Source: JASHVB01 sp035508435
GTDB lineage: Bacteria > Pseudomonadota > Alphaproteobacteria > Acetobacterales > Acetobacteraceae
Assembly (NCBI GenBank): GCA_035508435.1
Contig: DATJNA010000142.1
Span: 31,019-95,018, forward strand
Direction: 5' to 3'
DNA length: 64,000 nucleotides
Of this stretch, positions 9,597 to 18,022 are shown piece by piece; within the stretch, counting starts at the first letter, position 1; every line of letters begins with the position of its first letter. Position numbers and translations under genes: made by a program. Under the pieces are notes generated by a model. That model made no database searches. It saw only the letters and a list, made by a program, of their open reading frames with translations, and was not told where the DNA came from.

Positions 9597-9620
9597 CACG
9601 GCGCGTAGCGCTGCGCCGTG
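9597..9620 (+). terminator. Candidate hairpin 40 nt after the MFS gene
   Basis: A perfect 8-bp stem (CACGGCGC / GCGCCGTG) with an 8-nt loop lies 40 nt after the MFS stop codon. No T-run follows, so it may stabilise or end the transcript only weakly or with Rho. Confidence 0.35.
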
Positions 9621-9727
9621 CATCGACATCGCGCCGGCACTCATCACGACCGCGGCTCGGGTGTCAGGGCGGGAATTGCACCGCCACGGCGTGCCGGGGC
9701 GCGGAGAGGATGACCGACCTTCGAGCG

Positions 9728-10500
9728 TCAGTCGCCGATCGCAAGTGTGGCGGCCCACCAGGAGACCGCGTCGGTGAGCAAGTCTCGCAAGGCGAAACGC
9801 GGCCTAAAGCCACAGCTCGGCTGCAAGTATGCCGGTCGTTGTCGCCAGGCGATGCGGCTCACCGGAGCATCGCGGGAGGGCACAAACGCGCGATGGGTTT
9901 GGCCAGCCGATGATACCGAGGTTGTTGGGGCGCCGTCCGAAGCTGATTGCATCGCATTCCGCTGGCGGCGAACCACCGCTCACGGACATAGGCCTCTGGG
10001 CCAGGGGCGCGGGATAGGCGTTCGTCAGCGATGCCATTCGGAGCACCACGGAGGCGGCGGCAGCGGGGCGCGACAGGTGCGCGGGTGGCTCGGCTTCACG
10101 CGCCAGCCGGCGTCCTGCTTCTGTTGGCATTGGATCTGGCCGCGGCAAGGTCGTGCGCACAAGCGCCGTCCTGGCGTTCGAGGTACCATCCGGCGCTCCA
10201 GTCGAGTGCCTGGCCGATTGCGAGCCGCGGGTGCCAGCCGAGCCGGGCTGTGCCTCCGATGCGTTGCTCGTGCGATGTGTGTCCTCGCGCGGCTACGGCC
10301 CATCGCGGTCGCGCAGGTCGACGCGAAGGCCACGTCCGCCCACGTCACAGGCGAGGACGACGAGGCTGGGATGCGGGTGGGTCCGGGGCCACACCGAAGA
10401 CCTCGGCGCCGAGGCTCTCCAGCCATGGGACGAGCCGGCTACCCTTGAAGCCGATGTGCGGTGACGAAATCCTGCGGCTGCGCCAGAAGGACGGATCCTG
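9728..10500 (-). pseudogene. rfbG: Degraded CDP-glucose 4,6-dehydratase (RfbG-like)
   Basis: Pieces of one SDR enzyme lie in different - strand frames. At 10500-10370 is 'DPSFWRSRR' followed by 'GFKGSRLVPWLESLGAEV', the characteristic N-terminus of CDP-glucose 4,6-dehydratases, although the normal TGxTGFKG nucleotide-binding loop reads SPHIGFKG. In the middle a frame carries 'ECDAISFGRRPNN', like the family's 'NFGP' block. At about 9820-9735 is 'CGFRPRFALRDLLTDAVSWW', like the C-terminal helix. The span is about 770 bp against about 1,080 for an intact gene, with frame changes and internal loss. The intact cytidylyltransferase of the same pathway is at 12364. Confidence 0.7.
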
Positions 10501-11563
10501 TTTCACAACAGTTTCATTCTGCGCCGGGGCAGGAGAGGCGATGGTGCCGCCCGCGCACAGGCGACGACGCGCCTGGCCGTACGTTGGTGCAGCAGCGTGG
10601 CGAGGGGCACCATCCGGCGGTTTCGGCGGACAATGATGCACACATAAGTATCGTTGCGTTTCAGCCAAAGATTGACCAGATTTATGGATATACCGCTTGT
10701 TGGTCCATATATTAGTCATGAGTCCCAGATAATGAGACAAAATGGCGAGACAAATGTCCAGATACGCGTCTGAAGCAACCCGGTTTCGCCAAAAAGCGTC
10801 AATCTGCCATTATTAAACAGTTGCATCGGTCGATGAAATTGATTAACACAGGCGTGAGCGATGAGTGAAAGTCGCGCCGCTTGCCGAGCGATAGGTTCGG
10901 CCTGGAAGGCGGCGTCAAAGTAAAGGTTGGCGGCTGATCGCCTCCATTGTTGGAGGATGATCAGAGCAGCGGCAGGAATTATCGAGCTCTTTCTGTCGTA
11001 CAGGGAGGGTAAGTGCGGAAGCATAGGCTAGTTTCACTTAATGATTACTGGCTAGACTCGTTTTTAACAAAGCAAGGCCAGTTCGACACTCATAATTCAT
11101 TGCAGCGTGCGTTGAGATGGTTGATAATACGGTCTGAGAGATACAAAACTTCCGCACTACCGCCTGGCGTGGCCCGCGTCGTGGCTGTGACGCAAAGGGA
11201 TTGGCCGATTGACCCCTGTTTCGGCTTCGAGCGGCGGTTGATATTCCAGTCTCCTTTTCATGTTGCAGCGAGAGTAACTACGCAAGAGTTGTCCGACCAA
11301 TTCTAGCCCGAGGTCTCATGCGGAACTAGCAACTTTTTTGCTGCATCTGTCCGCGGGGACCAAACCGAGGCTCGCCGCCTGGCGCGACCTTCGCCGCAGT
11401 TTCGCCGTCGTGGCGAAACCGGCCTTCGGCTGAACCTGCACCACGGCAACGCTGTCCCAGGCAGGGCGATAACTGAGAATCCCACAGTGCGAGTCGCGAC
11501 GGTCGGCACTCCATCGCCCGCGTGCGCATGCAGTGCAAGACGCAAACATCGGTAGGAACGGGA
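10501..11563. other. AT-richer region upstream of the exopolysaccharide operon
   Basis: About 1 kb with visibly lower GC than its surroundings and no recognised gene. A 97-codon frame at 11013-11306 (+) starts with GTG behind a good GGAGGG site, and a 102-codon frame lies at 10716-11024 (-); neither resembles a known family. The region probably carries the promoter and long 5' leader for the antiterminator gene. I saw no exact ops-type element. Confidence 0.4.
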
Positions 11564-12061
11564 ATGCAAAACTGGTACTTGATCCGTACGAAGACGGGAG
11601 CCGAGCGAATCGCGAATGAGCAGTTGAAGCCCATCGTGGAGCGCACTCTTCTGCCTCTGGCTAAGACGCAGCTTCGGCAGGGGGATCGTACCTTTCAACG
11701 AGTCAGTCCTATTTTCCCATGCTACATTTTCGCCTACTTCAGTTTGGGGCATATGGCGAGGCAGATCCGATATACACCTGGTGTCCGCAACATCGTGCAA
11801 TTCGGTGAGCAAGCCGCCACCGTCCCGAACTGGGTGATTGACGAGTTGACGTCCAGATGCGCTGAGGGACCAGTCGACTTGTCGATGCCCAGACTCTCGG
11901 TAGGTGCTCCGGTACGGGTGGTTCGCGGGCCATTCCACACCTTCGACGCAATTTTCGATGGATATTGCAGCGGCACTGAGCGCGTTGCTGTGCTGCTGTC
12001 CGTCATGAATGCGGAACGGCGAATTGTCATGCCGGCTGCGATGGTTGCTGCCCTGGCGTAA
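11564..12061 (+). CDS. NusG/RfaH-like transcription antitermination protein
   Basis: A 165-residue NusG-family paralogue. The N-terminal NGN domain begins 'MQNWYLIRTKTGAERIANEQL', the normal opening, and continues to 'PIFPCYIFAYFSL' and 'GVRNIVQFGEQAATVP', equivalent to the RfaH 'PLFPGYLF...GVRGFVGFG' strands. The C-terminal part 'LSVGAPVRVVRGPFHTFDAIFDGY' matches the KOW domain start. Such specialised paralogues bind RNA polymerase and prevent termination in long polysaccharide operons. The ATG at 11564 follows a GGAACGGGA stretch. Its place at the head of about 30 kb of same-strand polysaccharide genes fits this role. Confidence 0.85.
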   Translation: MQNWYLIRTKTGAERIANEQLKPIVERTLLPLAKTQLRQGDRTFQRVSPIFPCYIFAYFSLGHMARQIRYTPGVRNIVQFGEQAATVPNWVIDELTSRCAEGPVDLSMPRLSVGAPVRVVRGPFHTFDAIFDGYCSGTERVAVLLSVMNAERRIVMPAAMVAALA

Positions 12062-12363
12062 CGCCGCGGCCCGCCCTGGTGGCATGTCGGGCTGCCGGTC
12101 ATTTGTGGCTGACGTGGCCATCACCGCGTTCGTGGGCGTGCTCGAAAATGTCGCGCCACGTCGGGCCGAAGCCGCGATCAGGTCCTGGTCGGCTGCCGCC
12201 GTCCTGTCATTGACACTCGGCTTTCAATCCATTGCGAGTTGAAAGCCTGCGATCGCCAGAGCGCACGATCGGCCGAGCCGGGATGCAGCCTGCCCTCGAT
12301 CCCACCCGATGGCCACGGTCGGACAAGTAAGAACTATCGGAACATAGAACGGAGTAGGTCAGC
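12062..12363. other. Gap before the cytidylyltransferase gene
   Basis: No gene recognised. The last 50 bases are AT-richer and end with a GGAG/AGG ribosome-binding region for the next gene. The gap could be a leader on which the antiterminator acts. Confidence 0.3.
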
Positions 12364-13203
12364 ATGAAGGTAGTTCTGTTCTGCGGCGGTTTAGGATTGC
12401 GGTTGCGCGACTACTCCGATCAAATTCCGAAACCGATGGCCCCGATTGGTTACCGGCCTATCCTTTGGCACGTGATGAAGTATTTCGCCCATTTCGGGCA
12501 CCGTGACTTCATTCTGTGTCTCGGCTATCGAGGCGACCTCATCAAGCAGTATTTTTTGAATTACAGCGAATGCACTTCAAACGATTTTGTCTTCTCGAAT
12601 GGAGGGAAGACGCTACGTCTCTTCAACAGCGATATCGAAGATTGGCGCATTACATTTGCCGACACAGGGCTCAATTCCAATATCGGTGAGCGCTTGCTTG
12701 CTGTGGAAAAGTACCTTGGAGATGACAAACTCTTCCTGGCGAACTACTCCGACGGGCTCACAGATTTAGATCTCAACTGGTATCTCGAGTACGCTCGTCA
12801 GAGGGACAAGGTGGCAACCTTTGTGAGCGTGAAGCCTAACTTAAGCTACCACATCACCCGCACAGATGGCGCTGGGCTGGTAACCGGCATTGACGAGTTG
12901 GCAAGCAGCGGTATACGGATCAACGCGGGCTTTTTTCTGCTAAAGAGAGACATTTTCAGCTATGTCCGACCTGGCGAAGAGCTGGTGGTAGAGCCATTCC
13001 AACGCCTGATCAGGGAGCAGCAATTGTCCGCCTACGAGTACGACGGATTTTTCGCTGCCATGGATACCTTCAAGGACAAGCGGGTTCTGGACAACATGTA
13101 CGAAAGCGGCAATCCGCCGTGGGAGGTCTGGAGAAACTCCAGCCCGAAGCGAAAGGATATGCGGCTGATTCGTGGTGGCAAGGTCGTCAATACCAAACTT
13201 TGA
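12364..13203 (+). CDS. rfbF: Glucose-1-phosphate cytidylyltransferase-like nucleotidyltransferase
   Basis: A sugar-phosphate nucleotidyltransferase of 279 residues (family about 257). The N-terminal 'VVLFCGGLGLRLRDYSDQIPKPM' has the GG-x-G-x-R-L triphosphate loop and the KPM motif. The 'NYSDGLTDLDL' block carries the metal-binding Asp, and the end 'YEYDGFFAAMDTFKDKRVLDNM...PPWEVW' is the signature of CTP:glucose-1-phosphate cytidylyltransferases. It would make CDP-glucose for a deoxyhexose branch. The next enzyme of that pathway is only present as a remnant at 9728-10500. Base composition is AT-richer than the catabolic region, suggesting transfer. Confidence 0.85.
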   Translation: MKVVLFCGGLGLRLRDYSDQIPKPMAPIGYRPILWHVMKYFAHFGHRDFILCLGYRGDLIKQYFLNYSECTSNDFVFSNGGKTLRLFNSDIEDWRITFADTGLNSNIGERLLAVEKYLGDDKLFLANYSDGLTDLDLNWYLEYARQRDKVATFVSVKPNLSYHITRTDGAGLVTGIDELASSGIRINAGFFLLKRDIFSYVRPGEELVVEPFQRLIREQQLSAYEYDGFFAAMDTFKDKRVLDNMYESGNPPWEVWRNSSPKRKDMRLIRGGKVVNTKL

Positions 13204-13661
13204 GTGGGTAGCGGATCCCCCCGACGTGTCCAGCGTCAGATGCGCCTGGGGCAAGCGCGATCGAACCTGCCCTATACAAGAGAATCGGCTGGCGCTGCAT
13301 GGCGCGGCGAGATGCTGCCCAGATCGCGTTCCGTCGCCGCCGGTACCTCCGGGTGCCATTGGACGCTTGGGGTGGCGGGTCTGGAGCGCACCGGCCGGCC
13401 GACCGGCCACCTGCGTTGGGCATGCCAAGGGGCCAGCCGCCACGGGCGGCGATGGGTGGCGGACGGTGGGAAGCGCGGTTTCGTTACAGCATCTCAGATC
13501 GACACCGGGTCGAAGGTCCTTCGGATCCTCAGAACCAGGCACCTGCTATACGGAAGCAACACAAGGCGTGGTCCAAGGCAAGTCGAGGCTACGGATAACT
13601 TCACTCGGGACAGGCAAACTGCTCCGAGTTGGACAGAACTCGGCTGAATAGGGGAGCCGAC
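13204..13661. other. Gap between the cytidylyltransferase and an IS3 remnant
   Basis: About 460 bp without a recognised gene, GC-rich in the first half. Several overlapping frames are open but none resembles a family. The region borders an insertion-sequence remnant and is probably debris of past insertions. Confidence 0.35.
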
Positions 13662-13928
13662 GTGGGAAAGAGCCGGTTCACTGAGGAGCAGATCATCCAA
13701 ATCCTGCAGGAACATGCGGGTGGCATGAAGACGGCTGAGGTATGCAGCAAGCACGGCATCTCACCCCCGACCTTCTATGGATGGAAGGCGCGATATGGTG
13801 GGTTGAGCGTATCGAATGCCAAGCGGCTGAAGCAGCTTCAGCAAGAGAACGTACAGCTACGACGTTTGCTCGCGGAAGCCTTACTGAATAATGCTGTGAT
13901 GAAGGGCACCACATCGCAAAAGGGGTGA
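13662..13928 (+). mobile_element. IS3-family OrfA (transposase helix-turn-helix part), orphan
   Basis: This 88-residue frame from a GTG at 13662 reads 'GKSRFTEEQIIQILQEHAGG' and then 'TAEVCSKHGISPPTFYGWKARYGGL', the hallmark N-terminal HTH of IS3-family (IS407 group) OrfA, followed by the leucine-rich 'LKQLQQENVQLRRLLAEALLNNAV' zipper. The usual end '(L/M)KD..SKKW' is degraded to MKGTTSQKG. No OrfB with a DDE core follows: the pyruvyl transferase frame begins 54 bp later. It is an inactive remnant of an insertion. Confidence 0.85.
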
Positions 13929-13981
13929 TGTCCTGTGCTTGGAGATGGCCGCGAGTCGGCGCCAGCGCTCGGAGATAGTGC

Positions 13982-15379
13982 ATGAATGCATCTACGACGA
14001 CTTGGTGGTCTGGGCGGAACCGAGTGGAAATTCTCCGCCGTGATGGCCAGGAGTCCGAGACCGCCGGCCCGATCGCCTCGCGACGCCACAAGCAAAACGG
14101 GGGCGCGGGGGGACGTCGGAAGATTGCTTTCTTTGGCCATTTTGATGGGACGAATTTCGGCAACGAGTCCTCCCTCCAAGCAATCCTGTATCATCTCCGC
14201 CGGCGTGAACCACCGGTTCAGGTGACCTGTATATGCTCGGGCCCACGAATCACTGCGAGTACCTATCGAATAGAGGCATTGCCCTTTAGCGGAGTGTTCA
14301 GCAAATCCTCGGCTCCGCGAAATCCGATGAGCAGAGTAGCACGAAAAGTCTACGGGTCGCTGAGAGAACCCTTCCGATGGATCAGGTGCATCCATCGTCT
14401 TCGTGGCACCGAAATGCTGGTAGTCCCAGGGACTGGCTTGCTGACTGACGCTTACGGTCTTCGAGGTTGGGGCCCTTATGGTCTACTACGATGGTCGCTG
14501 ATCGCGAAGGCTTGTGGTTGCAAAGTAGCATTGGTTAGCGTCGGAGCGGGCCCCGTTCACGGCACTATCGGGAAATGGTGCATCCGACTGATACTTTCGT
14601 TAGCGAGTTTCTGTTCGTATCGGGATACCTCAAGCGTACGCTGTCTCACGGGCATTGGCCTTGTTGGAGATGGCGGGTCTATTTTCCCCGATTTGGCATT
14701 TAGCCTTCCTGAGTGCATGATACCGCGCCCCTCCAGGCCAGTTGAAGCCAGGCCCGTTGTCGGGCTTGGCGTCATGGAATATTCAGGAACATACAAGGTT
14801 GGCGACGCGACTAACGCAGCGTTCCAGGAGTATTTGGATACCCTTGTCGAATCGTCCAAATGGCTATTAGACCGAGGCTATAATATCCGATTGCTCAGTG
14901 GCGATGCTGCAGATGCAGGCGCAAGGCGCGCCTTCAGACTCGTGCTGCAGGAGAGATTGCCAGCCTATGATCGTGACCGAATAATCGATGAGCCGGTTAC
15001 TTCTGTTACGGATCTCCTCTCGCATATAGCATCAACTGATTTTGTCGTGGCGACCAGATTTCATAACATCGTATTTGGCTTCCTGTGCGGGAAACCGGTC
15101 ATTTCGATTTCTTTCCACCACAAGTGTGAATCTTTGATGGCAATGATGGGGATGTCGGATTATTGCCTGGAAATGGGTGGACTAAAAGCCGATCGATTGA
15201 TCGACACACTCTCTCGCCTAGAGGCAAATGCGCATCTTCTGGGACCTTCGGTGAGGGAGAGAACGGCAGAATTCCGACAGGCCTTGGATCAACAATACGA
15301 GATGTTGTTCGGCGCAACCCGACAGGACTCTCGAGCACTCGAGCCGATCGCCGACCAAGGAACGGCTTCGTTCGGGTAG
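13982..15379 (+). CDS. Polysaccharide pyruvyl transferase family protein
   Basis: A 465-residue member of the polysaccharide pyruvyl transferase family, which adds ketal pyruvate from phosphoenolpyruvate to sugars of cell-surface polymers. The family start 'RKIAFFGHFDGTNFGNESSLQAIL' is at residues 46-69, 'LVVPGTGLLTD' at about 141-151, and the C-terminal 'VVATRFHNIVFGFLCGKPVISISFHHK' segment around 358-384 is typical. The ATG at 13982 has a GGAG 8 nt upstream, but the first 45 residues are not conserved and may derive from IS3 debris; GTG at 14024 is an alternative. It sits in the low-GC, transferred-looking part of the locus. Confidence 0.8.
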   Translation: MNASTTTWWSGRNRVEILRRDGQESETAGPIASRRHKQNGGAGGRRKIAFFGHFDGTNFGNESSLQAILYHLRRREPPVQVTCICSGPRITASTYRIEALPFSGVFSKSSAPRNPMSRVARKVYGSLREPFRWIRCIHRLRGTEMLVVPGTGLLTDAYGLRGWGPYGLLRWSLIAKACGCKVALVSVGAGPVHGTIGKWCIRLILSLASFCSYRDTSSVRCLTGIGLVGDGGSIFPDLAFSLPECMIPRPSRPVEARPVVGLGVMEYSGTYKVGDATNAAFQEYLDTLVESSKWLLDRGYNIRLLSGDAADAGARRAFRLVLQERLPAYDRDRIIDEPVTSVTDLLSHIASTDFVVATRFHNIVFGFLCGKPVISISFHHKCESLMAMMGMSDYCLEMGGLKADRLIDTLSRLEANAHLLGPSVRERTAEFRQALDQQYEMLFGATRQDSRALEPIADQGTASFG

Positions 15380-15606
15380 GACCGCCCATCGCCATCCAGG
15401 CAGGATTATGCGGTGAGGTGGCGGCTCGACGGGCTCGTCCGACCCGTACCCCCAAGCGGGAACTGCAACTCTCCTGCGGCCCGCAACGACCCCCATTCTC
15501 GCAACGTCGGCGTGGCTAACCTGGGCGACGACGGAGAGCGGCGACGGACGGAACACCGGCCGCTCTGGTCGGTATGCAAATGTGATCTTCTTCTGCGGAG
15601 GCGGAC

Positions 15607-16683
15607 ATGGCAGGAACACGAGTATTGGTAACTGGAATCGATGGATATATCGGTTCTGTGTTGGGAGCATATCTGTTGGAGAAGGGCTTCGATGTCACCG
15701 GCATCGATTGCGGTTTCTATCGTGATGGGTGGCTATATAACGATCCGCGTCCGCGCCCGCTTACCTTAACCAAGGACATTCGACGCATTACACAGCGGGA
15801 TCTCGAAGGGTTCGCTGCGGTCGTGCATCTCGCTGAGCTTTCGAATGATCCGTTGGGCGAACTGAATGAGCGAACTACCTACGACATAAACCACGGAGGG
15901 TCGGTGTCGTTGGCGAAGGCCTGCAAGGAGGCCGGTGTCTCCAGATTCGTTTACACTTCCTCCTGCAGTGTCTATGGAGCGGCGGAAGATGGTCTCGACT
16001 GCACTGAATTGTCTCGTCCTAATCCGCAGACGGCCTATGCAAAGTGTAAGGTATTGGTCGAGCAGGAAGTTGGAAGCCTGGCGGACAGCCGGTTCTCACC
16101 GGTCTTCCTCCGCAATGCCACGGCATTCGGCCGCAGCCCGCGCATGCGATTTGACATCGTACTGAACAACCTGGCGGGCCTTGCGTGGACAACCAGGCAG
16201 ATCAGGATGACGAGTGATGGGACGCCATGGCGACCCCTGGTTCACGTGGAGGACATATGCCAGGCGATTGCGCTGGCTTTGAGTGCGCCACGAGAAGCCA
16301 TCCATAACGAGATCTTCAACGTAGGTGACGACGAACAGAATTATCGTATCGGCGAAATCGCGACGATCATTGGGCAAGTTTTCGACAACTGCACAGTCAG
16401 CCTTGGTCGGTCAAATGGTGACAATCGCAGTTATCGTACGAGCTTCGGAAAGATTCGCCGCCATCTGCCGGAATTTCAATGCAAATGGTCCGCGAAGCTT
16501 GGGGCGCAACAGCTGCGCGAGTGCTTCGAGCAAGTGCAAATGACCGATGACATGTTTTCCTTTCGGGCATTCACGCGGCTGAGGCAGCTAACTCATCTCA
16601 TTTCGACCCAGCAGATTGACTCCGACTTCTACTGGCGTCACGTTGATCAGGGCAACGGAACGAAGCTCTCCCGACCTTTATGA
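15607..16683 (+). CDS. NAD-dependent epimerase/dehydratase (extended SDR)
   Basis: A 358-residue extended SDR acting on a nucleotide sugar. The N-terminus 'RVLVTGIDGYIGSVLGAYLLEKGFDVTGID' holds the GxxGxxG loop (residues 10-16) and the Asp that selects NAD. The catalytic 'YAKCK' lies around residues 144-148, preceded by 'YTSSCSVYG' with the active-site Ser. The ATG at 15607 has a GGAGG site 6 nt upstream. The reaction (epimerisation, dehydration or reduction) cannot be read from sequence. It probably supplies a modified sugar for the polymer made by this locus. Confidence 0.85.
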   Translation: MAGTRVLVTGIDGYIGSVLGAYLLEKGFDVTGIDCGFYRDGWLYNDPRPRPLTLTKDIRRITQRDLEGFAAVVHLAELSNDPLGELNERTTYDINHGGSVSLAKACKEAGVSRFVYTSSCSVYGAAEDGLDCTELSRPNPQTAYAKCKVLVEQEVGSLADSRFSPVFLRNATAFGRSPRMRFDIVLNNLAGLAWTTRQIRMTSDGTPWRPLVHVEDICQAIALALSAPREAIHNEIFNVGDDEQNYRIGEIATIIGQVFDNCTVSLGRSNGDNRSYRTSFGKIRRHLPEFQCKWSAKLGAQQLRECFEQVQMTDDMFSFRAFTRLRQLTHLISTQQIDSDFYWRHVDQGNGTKLSRPL

Positions 16684-17012
16684 AGCCTCAGGCCTCAGGC
16701 CCAGGATGTGACCCCGAAGGTATTCGGATGATCTTTATTGGAACCGATCTGGCAGGGCCCCAGCCCCGGAGTGTGGCTTGCGTCATGACGATCCAATCCT
16801 GGGTCTGATCTGGCCACTCCCGGTCGGGATAATCTCGAAGAAGGGGGAGAGCTGGACCCTGCTTGAGGAAAATCAGCTGAGATTGAGGCCACGAAAGTCG
16901 GTTGCCGGGACTATGGTTTCCGACATCGCCGGGTTGACGCGCGGTGCTGATGCAGAGGGATGGTATTGATAACTTCCATCTTGTCAGGACAAGTAGCAAA
17001 TATTGAAGGGTA
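16684..17012. other. Gap with a short palindrome before the PIG-L gene
   Basis: No gene recognised. A perfect CTTGTC-AG-GACAAG palindrome is at 16980-16993, just before the ribosome-binding site of the next gene, and could be an operator or a small RNA stem. Confidence 0.3.
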
Positions 17013-17744
17013 ATGATGCAGGCTCTTCCCGGTTGGGAGCCGCAGCCAGAAACCATCCTGCTACAATCCCAAAAGAGAAGGACGAGCCGGTTGCTATCAC
17101 TCATTCTCTCACCCGAAAGGTACGGATCACCGAGGTTGCTTTGTCTGGGTGCTCATTCCGATGACATCGAGATCGGCTGCGGCGGCACGATTTTGCGCCT
17201 TATCTCTGAAATCCCCCAACTCGCAGTACGATGGGTAGTCTTCAGTGCAACCAAGATCCGAGAACCGGAAGCCAGAAGCAGCGCAGCGGCATTCCTTCAG
17301 GATGTCGAGGATAAGAAGGTTGACGTATGTGGATTTCGCGATGGCTATTTTCCGTTCCAAGGCGCCGAAATAAAGGACTACTTTGAGGCGATGAAAGCTG
17401 ATTTTGATCCGACACTGATCCTGACTCACCAGTCCGCTGACGCTCACCAGGATCACCGGCTGATCGCCCAACTGACGCATAACACCTTCCGAGACCATCT
17501 CATTCTGGAATACGAAATTCCCAAGTACGACGGTGATCTCGGCAATCCCGTACTGTTCATGCCTTTGACGCGAGGTCAAATCCGTCGAAAAGTCGACATT
17601 CTCGGCCAGCACTTTCCGAGCCAGGCAGGGCGAAGCTGGTTTTGTGACGAAACGTTTCTTGCGATGGCTCGACTGCGCGGGATCGGGTGTAATGCGCCTG
17701 AAGGTATGGCAGAGGCGTTTTACACGAAGAAGATCGTACTCTGA
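17013..17744 (+). CDS. PIG-L family deacetylase
   Basis: A 243-residue zinc-dependent N-acetyl-sugar deacetylase of the PIG-L/LmbE family. The metal motif 'GAHSDDIEIGCGGT' around residues 46-59 matches the AHPDDxExGCGG signature with Ser for Pro. 'HQSADAHQDHR' around 141-151 supplies the H-x2-D-x-H-x-DH zinc and catalytic residues. The first of two ATGs at 17013 follows a GAAGGG site. In a polysaccharide locus it would remove an acetyl group from an amino sugar precursor or polymer. Confidence 0.88.
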   Translation: MMQALPGWEPQPETILLQSQKRRTSRLLSLILSPERYGSPRLLCLGAHSDDIEIGCGGTILRLISEIPQLAVRWVVFSATKIREPEARSSAAAFLQDVEDKKVDVCGFRDGYFPFQGAEIKDYFEAMKADFDPTLILTHQSADAHQDHRLIAQLTHNTFRDHLILEYEIPKYDGDLGNPVLFMPLTRGQIRRKVDILGQHFPSQAGRSWFCDETFLAMARLRGIGCNAPEGMAEAFYTKKIVL

Positions 17745-18022
17745 ACAATGTACGAGACGCCTGTGCTTGGAGTACCACCTACGCGCGCCGCTGTATCCAT
17801 TGCGCAGCGACATTTGGTAGTAGCTTGATCTGTTGATCAGTTACGTCACGCTCATGAGACGACCGTGGCGTGACGCCGGTGCATGGGTCGAGTAGCGCGG
17901 TGGACGACGGACCCGTCGGCGCAAAGGGCCTCAAGCAAGATGTACCGGAACACGATCAAGTCGTAACAAGCTGACCTGTAATCGCGCAAGCAGTCATTGC
18001 CACCGTAAAGGGGGACCATCCG

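Noticed and set aside
8291..9913. 540-codon + strand frame over the MFS gene
   Set aside because: Out of frame with the MFS gene, Arg-rich, no helices; the MFS frame has the expected motifs.
10501..11563. ops-type antitermination element before the NusG-like gene
   Set aside because: No stretch matches the GGCGGTAGCGT element; only short GGCGGTT pieces occur.
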